A stretch of 64,000 bases of DNA from Eucommia ulmoides (GCA_016647705.1 CM028338.1:34043176-34107175), one strand, 5' to 3'; counted from the first letter of the stretch, positions 1 to 11,985 are shown. Translations and numbers: made by a program. Notes: a model not told the origin generated them from the sequence alone.

Positions 1-57
1 TTCCATTCCAGAAATTTCTATTCCATTCCCAGATTTTTGGGAATTCTGTTTGGGAAT

Positions 58-622
58 AGCGTTTGGTAATTTTTGTTTCCGTTTCCATTTCATTCCCATT
101 TGAGAATTGTGCCCACTTTTTTCTTAAGAAATGAGAAACAAAAAAAAAGTTGTTTCTCATTATTCTCATTCCATTCCCAAAATACATGGTTACTATTCAC
201 CTACCAGCCCACCACCGTCCGCCGCCGCCGGTCATCTCCGGCGATCGTCGCGGGTCAACGTCCGGCCGGAAATTTTCCGGCCACTTCCAGGCGTCGCCGG
301 CGACGACGCCATTGTCTTCCGGCCGGCGTCGCCGGCGCCACCGCCGGCGCCCGGTACCGGAGCACCACCGTCGCCGGCACCGGAGCACCGCCGGCCGGCC
401 GGCGACGGCGCCACCGCCGTCAGGCCAAAACAGGAAAAAAAAAATAAAAAATAAATAAAAAAATTAGGATAAAATCGTTATCATACACAATTCCCTTCCC
501 AAAACAAAAAAAAAAAAAAATTATCGTTACCAAACGCGATTCTACTCCCAAAAAAAAAAAAAAATTCCCATCCCATTCCCATCCCACTGCTGGAATGGAA
601 ACAGAAACGGTTACCAAACGCC
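58..622. mobile_element. Short inverted-repeat element with GC-rich core
   Basis: The left end reads AGCGTTTGGTAA followed by purine-poor TTTCC stretches. The right end is its imperfect inverse, TTACCAAACGCC, giving terminal inverted repeats of about 30 bp. The outer parts are poly-A/poly-T-rich, but positions 200-420 are very GC-rich and built from GCCGGCG/CCGGCC units unlike the surrounding AT-rich DNA. No transposase is encoded, so this is non-autonomous. The superfamily is not determined; a hAT- or MULE-like MITE is possible. The GC-rich core could be captured host sequence or an expanded simple repeat. Open reading frames in the core are low-complexity Arg/Pro/Gly strings and are not called as genes. 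Confidence 0.5.
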
Positions 623-988
623 ACCTAAATTAACACCCCAAATGATGAACAAATCCTAGTATGTCCCGGAAGATAAATTGTTATGTTTGGCAGGCAAGTA
701 GAATAACTGTAATACTCCAAAAATTTATATTTTTGAAAATATTATTTTAATATTTTTAAAATTATTTTGTAAATTTATAGTAAAAATAATATTTGATAAT
801 TTTTAGAGATTGAATATTAATTTTAAATTAAATTTAAAAATTTTAAGATTATTATATTATTTAAAATATACTATAAAAAGTTTTGAGATATAATTAATAT
901 TTTTTTATTTTAAAAAAAATATTATATAAATAAATTAATTAATTTTGGTGAGATTTGTTTCCTTATCAATTAAGAAAACAAACAATCA

Positions 989-989
989 C

Positions 990-1031
<42 letters not shown>
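989..1031. repeat. (AC)n(AT)n microsatellite
   Basis: A run of AC dinucleotides passes directly into a run of AT dinucleotides. Confidence 0.95.
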
Positions 1032-1035
<4 letters not shown>

Positions 1036-1687
1036 CAAAGGTTGTGCGTGAATGATCCTTATTATAATAATAATAATAAATCTAATAATAATAATAATAA
1101 ATATGATCGTGCATATATATATATATTATAACACTAATAGACATATAAAAGCTACAGTTTATAAGCAACGGATAATATATAAACGGAATGATTTGGCGAG
1201 AAAAATCATTCCGGTTCAGAATTTTGATTTCGAAATTTCAAGTAAAACTTCTAACTCTTTTAATATATGTATTTAATTTCTCAATTGTGAGATTCATGTT
1301 ATTATTATTGTCAAATTATAGTTGTTAATTCTCATAAAATAATTATGATTATGTAGAAATTATGTGAAAATCATGTATATATATTTTATTTATCGTATTA
1401 ATTAGATACACATATTAGAGGGGTTAAAATTCTACTGAGAGTTGGCTTACAACCCCATAGTTTTAATTATAGAGCCGGTGAGAATGGAATTGCGCCAGAA
1501 ATTTTATTTGAATTTGTATTTAATTTGTAGTAATGAAATTTATTATTTACTGTTATAAGGGGATTTGGAGTTACCCTGGAATTTTCATCTCATTGATTTG
1601 CCATTTAAGGTTTGTTTTTAGTGTTTGGTTTTTGTTTTAGAATTTCCGTCTCATTAATTTACCCCGAAATTTTCATATCCCATTTCG

Positions 1688-1688
<1 letters not shown>

Positions 1689-1735
<47 letters not shown>
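1689..1735. repeat. (TA)n microsatellite
   Basis: Uninterrupted TA dinucleotide run of about 46 bp. Confidence 0.95.
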
Positions 1736-1737
<2 letters not shown>

Positions 1738-2139
1738 AGAATTTTATTATTATTTGAATTTCTATTTGTAGTATTATATTTATTATTTACTGTTGTAAAA
1801 TTTTCCTGATAATTCTACAAATTATAATTGTCATCGTCGCATTGTAAAAAGTCTCAGATTTAATAAGATGAAATATTGATCATTCGATTTAGCGTTAATT
1901 CTCCAAAGGAAGAAACCTAGTGGTGACCTTGGAAAACTGGATCGTTACCGAGTGATATCAGAACTGAATTAATAATAATAATAATTTGTTCATAAATGGT
2001 GAAATATTTGGAATATAATTCTCTATAGGAGAAATCGCATGGCGGTCTCAGAAAACCGGGTCGTTACAATTATTATGAATAGTTTAGAACTGATGAGAGT
2101 AAAAACCAAATACCCTCAGGTCATTCCACCTTAGCCTAC

Positions 2140-2850
2140 CATATGGATCAAGAGTCTGACGTGGCAAGGGGCATCCACAATGTGAGTATCGACGTTTATG
2201 CTCTAGTGGGTATAATCTCCTGGACGGTCTCCACAACTCGATTGATTCAAGTCGACCAATTCTCAAACATAGACGATTATATCGGAAATTTTTCTACAAT
2301 CAAGAGAAGTCTGACCGGTGATATTTTGATCAGCATATCCTCACTAGTGTCCGTACTCGTATCGAGGCCGGTTCTCCACTTTCGCTAGCATATTGGCTCA
2401 TGGAATTCTCTATGAATGCCAAAAAGTCCAGGCCCATGACTCTAATCCTTTCACGCGCCCTTTTTCTCGACCACGCGTCGTGTTAGGAACGATAATCGAT
2501 TAAGTTCCCTAATAACTAAAACGCTAATCCGTTTTCCTCCTATAAAAGCGACGATGAACAGTATTGAAAAAGGTATTGCTTTTAGAAGATTCAAATTACT
2601 TGCATAATTTCTCCCTCCAAGATCTTATTCTAACGCCGGAGAGACTTTACTTTGCACAACCTATATGATTGGAGATTAAGCCGAACAACGGTCAGATCAA
2701 TTTAGTCAAGTAAAGATTCAAGAATAAAAAACTCAAAGGACTTTCCTTCACATAAAACAATCTCCAGATCACCAACAACAATTCACGTGGGCGCTGATTA
2801 GACCAACTGTGGGTGTTAGCCATTTTCCGACACTAACAAGAACTATAAAA
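2140..2850 (+). mobile_element. Ty3/gypsy-type LTR remnant
   Basis: The stretch has LTR-like architecture: unique GC-balanced sequence, a TATAAAA box near 2542, a transcribed leader-like region, and at about 2788-2818 the sequence GTGGGCGCTGATTAGACC then CTGTGGG. The latter resembles a decayed TGGCGCC...CTGTGGG segment of the kind found next to the primer site of plant gypsy elements. No pol sequence follows, so this is a solo or truncated LTR. Boundaries are approximate because no target-site duplication was recognised. Confidence 0.4.
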
Positions 2851-3176
2851 CTATTATCTATTTCTCTCACTCTAAAATTATTTTCAAGAGTTAACTATAT
2901 AAACTAGATTTTCTCTAAAAAAAAAAAAATTAAAAAATTAAGAAACCTTAGTGTTTTTTTTTTTTTTTTTTTAAATTAAACCAAACTCACCCTAATATGC
3001 AAAGTTCAACCAAATATAATTTTCAATGTGCAAAGTAAAGCAAAATATAAACTTTAGGGGTAGAAAGCGTATTTAGTCGAGCATTGATCCAACTCCCGCA
3101 CATGCGCTAAATAAAAACATGACCGTTTATTCCGTTGAAGTTAAAAGCTTGAATACGCGGCTCCTTTTTTTACGAA
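2851..3176. other. 5' flank of the kinase gene
   Basis: AT-rich sequence with an A tract near 2920 and a 22 bp T tract near 2955. It is probably upstream regulatory DNA of the kinase gene, but no specific factor-binding site can be defended. Confidence 0.4.
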
Positions 3177-3184
3177 TATAAATA
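3177..3184 (+). promoter_or_regulatory. Candidate TATA box of the kinase gene
   Basis: TATAAATA lies about 260 bp upstream of the chosen ATG, which would leave a plausible plant 5' leader. The transcription start has not been shown, and other AT-rich boxes are nearby. Confidence 0.35.
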
Positions 3185-3435
3185 ATATTAAAAAAAATAA
3201 AAAGGGAAATCAAATTTCTGAACCTTATAAACCCTAAATAGTGATTCGTTTTGCCCATTTTGTAAGATCCCGAAAACCTAGTTTCTTAGATTCTCCGTTT
3301 AATTCCCATTTTTCGTCTAGAAAATCTCAAGCCTTTCTTCATAAACCCTAATATCAACGATCATTTGAAAGGCACAAGAAAGTGCGAAGAACAATAGCTG
3401 ATTGTTTTTTCGTTGTGTGTTTGTGTCGAGGAATC

Positions 3436-4683
3436 ATGGAGAAGAAAGAAGGAAGCGAGGTTTTTCATGGGGCCGAGCAGAAGAAAATTGTGAAGACGAA
3501 CAGCAACAGACTCGGCGACGGAGTGGCGTGGGTTAGGGGTGCAATGATCGGAAAAGGAAGTTACGGGTCGGTGTTTCTCGCCACTCTGAAGAACCCTAGG
3601 TCCCGGCACGGCTATCTGCCACCGGTCATGGCTGTGAAATCGGCGGAGTTCTCTGACTCCGCCACCATCCAGAAGGAGAGGGAGGTCCTGAGCAACGTCA
3701 AGGGTTGCCCGAGCATAATCCGTTGCTACGGCGATGAGACTACCACCGGTGGCTCCGGCGAGATGGTGTATAATCTGCTGTTGGAGTATGGTTCTGGCGG
3801 AACCCTAGCTGACCTGATCAGTAAATCCGCCGGCCATGGACTGGGAGAATTGAACGTGAGGTTCTACACCAAATCGATTCTTCTAGGGATTAATCATGTT
3901 CATGATTGTGGGTACGTTCATTGTGATCTGAAACCTGAGAACATCTTGCTTTTGCCCAACTCTGGGGTTTCTGACTGTGAATTTAGGGCGAAAATTGGGG
4001 ATTTTGGGCTGGCGAAGAGGGTTAGACAGAGAAAGAAGATGAAATTGGAACCCTATTGGAGGGGAACTCCTCTGTATTTGTCCCCCGAATCTGTGATTGA
4101 TGGTATTCAAGAGCCCCCTTCTGATATATGGGCTCTTGGGTGTATTGTTCTTGAGATGCTCACTGGAAAACCTTCATGGAATGAGAAACGAGAGCTGAAC
4201 CCTGAGGATTTCCTCAAAATGATCGAGGAAGGTCAAGATACACCCAAAATCCCTAATGATTTGTCGAAAGATGCGAAGAATTTCTTGAAGCGATGTTTTG
4301 TGAGGAAATCCATGTACCGATTGACTGCTGAAATGCTCCTGAATCACCCTTTCGTCGAAGGGTTGGCTGATTTTGATGATTCAGGCAAAGAATCGGGGGA
4401 GTTTTCTGATGAGATTGATTCGTTCTTAGTAGTGTCGGGGAGTGATTATGAAGAACTCGATTATTCATCTTCATCAGATTGTTGGAGTTTGGAATCTGGG
4501 GAAGAAGAGTTCGCTTCTGATGGAGAGGATTCAATTTTTTCTGATGATGATGAAGTAGAAGAAGAAGTAGTAGAGGAAGAAGTAGTGGAGGAGTTGAAAA
4601 ATGCGGATTTGAAAAAAGCAACAGTTAATTCAAGATCAACAAAACCATATCCAGTCGCGCCTATTGTCCGTGCTGGAGCCTAG
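3436..4683 (+). CDS. MAPKKK-like protein kinase (MEKK-type, single exon)
   Basis: This is a 415-residue serine/threonine kinase. The glycine-rich loop GKGSYGSV starts at residue 39. The ATP-anchoring lysine is Lys68 in VMAVK. The catalytic loop HCDLKPEN is at 162-169, DFG at 189-191 and the activation-segment GTPLYLSPE at 210-218. The kinase domain ends near residue 310 and is followed by an acidic Asp/Glu/Ser-rich tail. An intronless frame with an N-terminal kinase domain and acidic C-terminus matches the plant MAPKKK group around Arabidopsis MAPKKK15-21, whose members act in ABA and stress MAPK cascades; the precise subfamily member is inferred. I chose the ATG at 3436 (context TCATGG). The open frame extends upstream to 3382 but only to a GTG codon. 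All catalytic residues are present and no break is seen, so the gene appears functional. It is the only clearly intact large gene in the window. Confidence 0.93.
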   Translation: MEKKEGSEVFHGAEQKKIVKTNSNRLGDGVAWVRGAMIGKGSYGSVFLATLKNPRSRHGYLPPVMAVKSAEFSDSATIQKEREVLSNVKGCPSIIRCYGDETTTGGSGEMVYNLLLEYGSGGTLADLISKSAGHGLGELNVRFYTKSILLGINHVHDCGYVHCDLKPENILLLPNSGVSDCEFRAKIGDFGLAKRVRQRKKMKLEPYWRGTPLYLSPESVIDGIQEPPSDIWALGCIVLEMLTGKPSWNEKRELNPEDFLKMIEEGQDTPKIPNDLSKDAKNFLKRCFVRKSMYRLTAEMLLNHPFVEGLADFDDSGKESGEFSDEIDSFLVVSGSDYEELDYSSSSDCWSLESGEEEFASDGEDSIFSDDDEVEEEVVEEEVVEELKNADLKKATVNSRSTKPYPVAPIVRAGA

Positions 4684-4984
4684 AAAATTTTTCTGAGGTG
4701 ATTTTTTTGGGGTGGGGGTATGCTTGATATTAGCACTGGTGATGATTTGATCATTTACTTTACTATACTCAACGTAGATGTTACAGGAAAAAAGAAACAG
4801 GAGATTAGATTTATTCTCTTCATTCTTATGGCTATTGAAAATCGGCTATTTTTTTAGTACATAGATTTTGTTAGATTCATAGAATCAAGAGGCTGAAAAG
4901 CTATAGATTCACACGATTACTATGTAACAATTTTTTTTCTGGTTATAATATGAAATTGCTGCCTTTTTTGGTTAGTTTTATGTC
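4684..4984 (+). other. 3' flank / probable 3' UTR of the kinase gene
   Basis: T-rich sequence follows the TAG stop. No second gene is seen. The transcript probably ends in the first 250 bp, but no single poly(A) signal stands out. Confidence 0.4.
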
Positions 4985-5310
4985 TTTATCATTTGTTTGT
5001 TACTCCGTCTCGCGCGCAAACACACACAAAACGCACAAAAAAGCACGCACGAAAATGGGGAGTTCAATGTATTTTAGTTGAATGTGTCTTCATCTATTGT
5101 GTTTCCTTTCATGGAGTAATCATTTTACTCTCTCCCTCACTCAAACACGCGCAAAACATGAAAACTCAAGCACACAAAAAAACACGCACAAAATGGCGAA
5201 ATTAATTTGATTATGTCTTTATCTCATGTTTCCTTTTATAGAATAAAAAATTCTCCTCGCTCTCTCTAACACATGGGCCAAAAACACACGCACACACCAA
5301 AAATGGTGAA
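4985..5310. repeat. Imperfect tandem repeat, about 110-125 bp unit, three copies
   Basis: Three successive blocks each carry a CT-rich run, then an ACACACGCACAAAA-like stretch, then AAAATGG(G/C/T)GA and TTGTGTTTCCTTT-like sequence. The copies start near 4995, 5130 and 5250. They are diverged, so the array is old. Short reading frames inside it are low-complexity. Confidence 0.6.
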
Positions 5311-6627
5311 ATGAGATCAAATTGAAAACTGTTTTGAGGAAATTTGCAGGAGTTTAGGCGGGTTCCATACATTTTTCGGTTTTTTCAATGAATGTTGATG
5401 GTATTCTTCTATTCAATTCTAGTTTCTTTGTTTTTTTCACCTGATGTATCAATTCCTGCTTTTGGCTATAGTGCTTGATCATTTGAGTTTGCTTCTGTGA
5501 TTCTGTTTCCAAACTTGGAAGGAAGTGAAAAAATGTGCTTGTTTTCCAAACATGGTTTGGATGTTTTAAACAAAATTCAAAATCTATTGATTTTAAAAAT
5601 TGAATTTTTTGTTCAAATCTTGTACTCTTGGTTTTTCTTTTTATGTTCCTATGAACGAGGGTTGAGGTTTCATTTTAGCTAAATTGCACTTTGCACTCTT
5701 GAGATGACAATAAACCTGACGGAGGGGATAACCCTTGATCAATTCATGTAGCCGACTCCACATAAGTGGCACAAAGGCTTAGTTGTTATTATTTGCACTT
5801 TGCACCCGCGAAGCTTGAGTGCGGTCTCAAAATGCTCTTGATGTTTCAATTTTTACAATTTATTCCCTCATTTTTTTGGGGGGTCGGGGTAGGGGGTTAA
5901 AATTATTTTAGTAACTTTTTGTAAAAAAGATAAAAATATAGGGGTACCAAATGATTATTTCACAATTTGAGGGGGGGAAAAACAATTAGAATTATTTATA
6001 TCACGATTTTTATTTTTATTTTTTGTAATTTTCTTAAAAAATATGAAAACAGCAAGGTACTAAATGACTATTTCACAGCTAGAGCGGAGTCACGACTACA
6101 CCATACTACACATGGCTCCATCTCTCCCAATACGTTTTTTTTTTTTTTGGTACAAACTTTGGGGAGGGGTTTTTGAAACTAGATCTCCTACTAGGAAAAT
6201 ACACTGGATAACCGTTATGGCATAAGACTTGGGTTCCCAGCGCGTGTGATTCACATGTTATTACTCCAAAAATTAAAATGGTCAAAATTTCTCAATTAGA
6301 AATTAAAATTAAATTTCAGGGATATATTACAAAAAATTGAACATTATGGGAAGAGATTGAGATTCTACTCAAACTTACATTCCTTATTAAAATGGCAACA
6401 TAGCTTGTGTATTCAATTTCAGGTCTAATTCCATACTTCCAAACAACGTTACCGCTATAATCATGTTTCAATTGTCCTAACTTCATGAAGAAGATAGGTT
6501 GGCGTCTATTTAATGTTTGTGTTCCCAACATTCTCTGTTTTTGGAACATGTTAAGCAAAAGTACAAATTTGGGAACAATTTTATGCTGTCTTTTCAAAAA
6601 TTCGTCAACAACATTGGAAAGTCTTTG
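5311..6627. other. Intergenic DNA with short repeat scraps
   Basis: No gene is recognised. The stretch contains the putative LINE end listed separately, a G-rich tract near 5877-5900 and T-rich runs. TTTGCACT segments near 5690 and 5792 resemble the ends of short TIR elements found elsewhere in this window. Confidence 0.5.
5745..5791 (+). mobile_element. RTE-type LINE 3' terminus (short fragment)
   Basis: The sequence ATGTAGCCGACTCCACATAA followed by AAGGCTTAGTTGTTATTATT resembles the widespread plant 3' end with GTAGCCGACC, GGCTTGGTTG and a TTG-like tail, attributed to RTE LINEs. Only the extreme 3' end is present, as expected of 5'-truncated insertions. The assignment rests on remembered motif similarity. 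Confidence 0.45.
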
Positions 6628-6846
6628 GTTTTTGACACTTTGGGCTCCTAAAGTTTGACTAAAATCTCACTTTGGTCCTCATGATTTTAATTTGAACATA
6701 TAACACCTTAAAGTTGCTTAATCATCCAACTATGGTAGAAGTGATTATCACCATTACAATTTTGGATGAAAAATAGTCACCTGCCATGCACCTAACTATT
6801 TTTAAAATAATTCCAGTATGATTTTTTCTTCCCAAATACTAAGAAA

Positions 6847-6879
<33 letters not shown>

Positions 6880-7136
6880 CATATACATATATATATATAT
6901 ATATATGATTTGTACACAATTTGATAAGGGGGGAAAGAAAGAGATTGAAAATATCTATAAAGTCCTTAGAAAATAATCAGGTATACAACAGTTTACTGTT
7001 GTCCAAAATTATAAGAGTTATTGATTGGGACTGAAGTGGGATCATTACAGCAATTTAAAGTGTTAGGTGTTCAAATTGTAATTATAGGGATCAAGGAGAA
7101 ATAATGGTCAAACTTTAGGGTACAAAGAGCCAAAAT
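6628..7136. mobile_element. Non-autonomous element with TIRs of about 90 bp
   Basis: The left arm carries GACACTTTGGGCTCCTAAAG and TTTGACTAAAATCTCACTTT. The right arm carries the imperfect inverse with GGTCAAACTTTAGGGTACAA and AGAGCC. Both arms continue through matching segments containing TTTGGTCC/GGGATCAA and AACACCTTAAAGTTG/CAATTTAAAGTGTT. No coding capacity is visible. Long TIRs suggest a MULE-type or fold-back MITE. A related copy lies at 11418-11692. Confidence 0.6.
6849..6907. repeat. (ACAT)n / (AT)n microsatellite
   Basis: Tandem ACAT units pass into ACATAT and then AT repeats, inside the TIR element. Confidence 0.95.
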
Positions 7137-8594
7137 GTTTTTGTTTATGTTCCCACTTCTTTGGGGAACGAAGAACACAAACAAACGCCAGCTAAAGTGC
7201 TGTCTAGAGTTTATATATATATATATATATTGGTTTTATTCCCATCAAATTTGGAACATATACATAACTAAAAAGCAGAAGTCAAAGAAATCTCTTTTCG
7301 TTCATATCACAAAAGCTCATTCTACTATCATTCGGTTTCTTTTTTCTGTTTCACTTTTTATTAAAAAAATGAAACAAAAAACAAAACATTAATCGAACAA
7401 GGCTTAGTGGCGTTTTTCAGTGGTTTAGTCCTCATATCACTATTTTTGTTCTCAATTTGGAAAAAAGAAAAAAAAATCTTTGTAAAATCTGGAACAAAAT
7501 AGAAACATAATTATTTTATTTTTATGTGGAGTCTGAAATCTGGAATAAAAAAAAAAAAAATTAAGTGAAGTGGAATTGCAAAATCTTACATAGATGGGGT
7601 CCTCTTGATTAACGAAATAAATGGTTTTTGTCATTTATTAATAATAAAATATTAATTAAACAAATTAATTAATTATAATTAAATGATTATTTTTGTTAGT
7701 TCTAATGAAAATTATCTTATCTATTTAATTATTAATGAAAATAAAATGACTAAGTATTTTACTAATTAATTTTATTGTTTATGATTAAAAAATATAAGAA
7801 GTGATTTTTCTATTTCCATAATTTTTTATAATTAATAAAATATTATCTAGAGTAAGTAATTAATTATCATCCTTATTTTTAGTAAAATGGTTATCTTTAT
7901 TTTTCGTAAAATGGTTATCTTGTGTATTTAGTTATTAATGAAAATAAAATAAATATAATAATTTAATAATTAATTTTAGGACTTTTTATTGTATAGCCTT
8001 TTATTTTTGGGTTTTAAAATTTCTTATCCTATTAATAGAATTAATTTTTTAATCCTTATAAAAAAAAAAAATTTGTACTTACCTGCATTTTAGTTAACGT
8101 GAATTATGAAATCATATACAAATATAGTTAAACATTCACAAGATAGATTTAATCTAGTTAATATTAGTTAAAGGACTAAAAATAAAGAGAAACATATATG
8201 GACAAAATAAGGGACTTGTTCAAAGGACAATCTAATAAAATTTCTTAATTTTATTGTTATGTTAAAAGTGATTTTTTTGTGCTTTTATTATTTTTATAAC
8301 CAATAAAATACTATGTAGAGTAATTAATTAACTGTAATTAAGTAATATTCTTCATGAATTTTGATAAAAATGTTATCTTGTGTACTTAGTTATTAATGAA
8401 AACTTTGGAACAATTTGGTGAACATTCCTCACTAGTGTAGTCATACCTTGATGAAACATTGTTACAACTTATTATTATGATAACAAGTGTAATATTGGAC
8501 AATTGCATTACAAGTTAGTGTGAGACAATTACAACTTTAACAATTACAACTTTAACTAACATCTATTTCCTGGATAGATTACATTTGTTGAAAT
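7137..8594. other. AT-rich intergenic DNA
   Basis: Very AT-rich, with a (TA)n run at 7211-7230, several homopolymer tracts and repeated TTATTAATGAAAATAAAAT segments near 7733, 7926 and 8390. The last are probably diverged copies of an old repeat. No coding region is supported. Confidence 0.6.
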
Positions 8595-9690
8595 TTAGAT
8601 TGACAATGTTGCAATTAGAGATGACAACGGTTCGATTTTGGGGTTGCTCATGTAGAGTAGTTTCCATTGATATACCAATTGATAGGTGGTGAACAACTTC
8701 TTATTTGCACAATTATGGCATGTAACCCCAATGTCCATGTACCATTCTTTATGGTTGCCATCTAGGTTGACTTTAGATACTACTGCTGAAAGATTAATTT
8801 TGGAAACATCCAATGTAAGATGGCCAATTTCCGTCACATTATCTTGAGGCAATTTCACGATATCCAATATTTCCATAAAAGAATCAATTTTTCCTAAATT
8901 TCTTCATTTTATTTCCTTTGTGACCAAGGCTTTGAGTTGTTCCAAGGCCATAAAGCTTATGTTTCTTATTGGTCTTGTAAACCTCCACAACATTTGTCTT
9001 TGAGTTTATCGAATGACGACCATCAGGATTCTCAGCAAACCAATCTTCCTATTTAATTGTGAACCTTACAATCAAATCTTCAACATTTATCCTATAGTTT
9101 ATGCTTGAGATAATTTTTGAAATCAATCTAGGACGGTGGTAAATTTTCAATGATAAAAGCTTGAAATGATTCATTCAATGACATTTTCTCGATGACAATG
9201 TCATGAATAATGACTTGAAGATCTTTACCTTGATTGACAATTGATTTAGAATTGACTATAACATAATCAAGGAACTTCCGACTATTAATTTCTTTGAGCC
9301 AGTGTCCTTTCTTTTGTACTTTTCATACAAGGATTCCCATAATTCTTTGGCTATTGTCATCCCTCTATATACTTGATACAGAAAGTTGTTGGGAGTATTA
9401 AAGATATAACTCTAACATAGATAGTTAGAATCCATCAATGCTTCCACCACGATCGTTGTCCTAACACCAGCATTCTGAGGCAAAACATGAGCATCTTCTT
9501 TAAGAAAGCAAACCAATCTCAAAGTCGTGAGTTAAAACATCATCTTTTGTTGCCACCTCGTAAAGTTACTCTAATCAAACTTGTCAAACTTTCCAGCCTT
9601 AGGCAACAGAGCAGGCCCCATAGGAGGCGTCAAATTTGATGTCTCATTTGATGTCAAAGTAGGCGTAGTATTTTCACTTTCCATCACAGA
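8595..9690 (-). pseudogene. Ty1/copia gag and protease start, degenerate
   Basis: Read on the minus strand, the segment starts near 9685 with an ATG-initiated gag-like N-terminus. It continues through GKFDKFD, then RWQQKM, typical of copia Gag, and MTIAKELWESLYEKY (about 9360-9300), typical of the UBN2/Gag domain. It ends at 8595-8876 with EWYMDIGVTCHNCANK, matching the segment just before copia protease where W-x-x-D-S-G-A is usual; here Ser is Ile and Ala is Val. Stops and frameshifts occur throughout. Integrase, RT and RNase H are absent to the left, so this is a truncated, dead element. Confidence 0.8.
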
Positions 9691-10900
9691 GTAGTATTTC
9701 TACGATTTGAAGAATGTATGTAAATGTAACAATAAACTCTTTAAAGAGATATACCAAATTAAAGCACACATTTGAATAATAATTAAGTTACTAGTCATCC
9801 ATATAATATTACCAAAATAATAACTAAGAATATTTTTGGACAAAGTTAATATAAAAATAAACAAATATTTTAACAAAATTTTAACTAAACAAATTAGTTA
9901 ATTAAATACTTTTCAGAATCTAAGTAAAAAGAATTTCCAAAAACAGTAAACAATGTACTATTTTACAACTAAATAATTTCAGAATAAGTATTTATTTTAA
10001 AATTCTAGAACATAAAATACTAATATGCTTTAAGATTGTTGGTGATAATTACTGAAATTTTAAATTAAAAACTAAGATAATAATAAAAATAAATTAATAA
10101 TAGTTAAACAATTTAAATGTGAACATTAACTCAGCATACATAGGTAGTCATTCAAGATTCAGGAAATTATGTGAATGATAACTGTGTATATATATTAAAA
10201 TAGATTTATGATGTGAACATTCACAAACAAATTCTAGATGTGAACATTCACAAAACAGAAACAAATTAAAGAAGAGAAAATGTATAGTGAATAAAAACAG
10301 AGTAAAAAATAACCAAGGATGTAAGAACGACCAATGAACATTTACAAACATATAATGCATGGAGTAACAGAAGAAACAAATTTAACAAACAATGACTAAA
10401 AAACTTACAAGTTATTCAAACAACGAAGGAAAAACAAAATAGATCGAGACTAGAGTTTGACTCTATGCCTTTAAAGAAGATTCGATCACCCACACTAGTG
10501 CTAATGACTGAATATACGTCTGCTTCACATGGCAAAAATAATCTCGAATTTCTAGTACAAGCACTCTGACGAACTGAACTTATATTTGAACTCTAACAGT
10601 TTTTCTATATGCATGTATTGTGCTTCGATGATGTGCAATGATAATAATAATGTGACTTAGCTTCTTCAAAATGAATTTGAACTCTCTTATTTATAGAAGA
10701 TCATAAGATACCAATAAATGGACACAATTTTCAGAATTAAAAATACACCTGTTGGGTGTGAACATTTACTAAACAATCACTAGTAAATAGACGTGAATAT
10801 TCACTGACACTAATTCAATCTCAATTGTCACCAACGTTTTTTAACTGCCAAACATCTATAAATTGCCAATACGTACTTAAAATACTTGTTATTTGATAAT
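9691..10900 (-). mobile_element. Probable 5' leader/LTR of the minus-strand copia remnant
   Basis: This lies immediately upstream (minus strand) of the copia gag. It includes a minus-strand TATAAATAAGAG box near 10690. A TGTGAACATT(C/T)AC motif recurs near 10121, 10213, 10238, 10333, 10759 and 10788. These features suit an LTR plus leader, but the ends and a target duplication were not found. Confidence 0.45.
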
Positions 10901-11417
10901 TAAATAAAATTTGCCCAAAATTAGTGTTGTGACTAGTTAAGATCTGACCCGACCTAGACCCGTATTCAACCTGAATCGAAATGACCCAGACTAAGACCTA
11001 GCCTTGAACTGAGCCCGATTTGGGCGAACGGCGGTGGCTCGCATGTGTGGTTAAATATAGGATTCCCACAATGCACAAAAGAATGTCTACTCAAAGGACT
11101 TGCCCTTTACTTTCAACTTGGAGCTTGATATGTTTCTCAAGTTTTGTTTTGTTTTTTTTTTTTTTTTTTTGCAATCAATGCGGGATTATTATTTCATTCT
11201 AATTTTTAACCAATCTCAAGTGAATATTCTAAGAATTAAAATATCATTCAAATCATAAGATTTTGCATATAAATATACTACTTTGATCTCCATTCGAATA
11301 GGGATACGTTAAAACAAACATTAACCCGATTAATTTAATTCATTGATCTCGTTTAGTTAATTAATTAGAGTAAGCAAAAATCCTAACACGAAGAACTTCA
11401 ATCGCAATGAAAATGAT
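10901..11417. other. Intergenic DNA
   Basis: No gene is recognised. The region contains a GACCCGACCTAGACCCG-like repeat fragment near 10945 and a 20 bp T tract near 11151-11171. Confidence 0.5.
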
Positions 11418-11692
11418 CATTTGACACTTTTACCCCTATGTTTTATGATTTTCTCAATTTGTTCTGTATTGATTATATTTTGAAAATAATTTGCTCAATA
11501 GAAAAGGTCATAGTGTGTCAGGCATGACGTTTTGCCTATTAATAATATTTGGGGATTAGTGAATTGGACTGAAGTAGGACAATTTTAAAAATTTGAGGTG
11601 TTATCCATAAAATTGAAACGAAGGAACTAAAATGTGACAAGATCCAAACTTCAAGGGTGATAAGTATCAAAAACTCAAGTTGTTGTAACACC
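11418..11692. mobile_element. Short TIR element related to 6628-7136
   Basis: The left end TTTGACACTTTTACCCC and right end GGGTGATAAGTATCAAA are imperfect inverse copies. The interior shares GGACTGAAGTAGGACAATTT with the right half of 6628-7136. Non-coding. Confidence 0.5.
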
Positions 11693-11985
11693 AACTAGTG
11701 CGTTTTGGGCCTAGGGGAAAAAATGACTGACTTTCAATTAGGCCCAAGCTAATTGACAGAGGCCCTTCTACTCCTCAGCCCACAACCAATAAAATAAAGT
11801 CGAGTTGTTTACATAAATAATATATATATATATATAAAATGAAGAAATTCAAAATTAACTCACTAATGCCATTTCAAATTTATTTTTTAAATTAGAGAAA
11901 ATCGATCGCATCCAAACTAATTTCGAGTTAGGTAAGGCCGATTTTGGTCTACTTCCTATAGGAAGCATTTAATGCTTCCTACTGG
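11693..11985. other. Intergenic DNA
   Basis: No gene seen. A short (TA)n run lies at 11820-11836. Confidence 0.5.

Larger units (their letters stand above)
623..2139. other. AT-rich intergenic DNA
   Basis: No gene is seen. The stretch contains microsatellites (listed separately) and TAA-rich tracts at 1065-1100. A loosely repeated segment occurs twice, around 1911-1958 and 2023-2067, each ending GGATCGTTAC or GGGTCGTTAC. These look like old repeat debris. Confidence 0.6.

Noticed and set aside
73-458. Three overlapping ORFs in the GC-rich core of the first element
   Set aside because: All are Arg/Pro/Ala/Gly low-complexity strings in overlapping frames with no domain. They result from the GC-rich repeat.
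3382-3435. N-terminal extension of the kinase frame
   Set aside because: The extension begins with GTG, not ATG. The ATG at 3436 is the first in-frame ATG and has a good context.
4253-4621. Antisense 122-codon ORF opposite the kinase C-terminus
   Set aside because: It is the shadow of the acidic Glu/Asp repeat tail, giving Leu-rich antisense sequence. The sense frame carries the kinase motifs.
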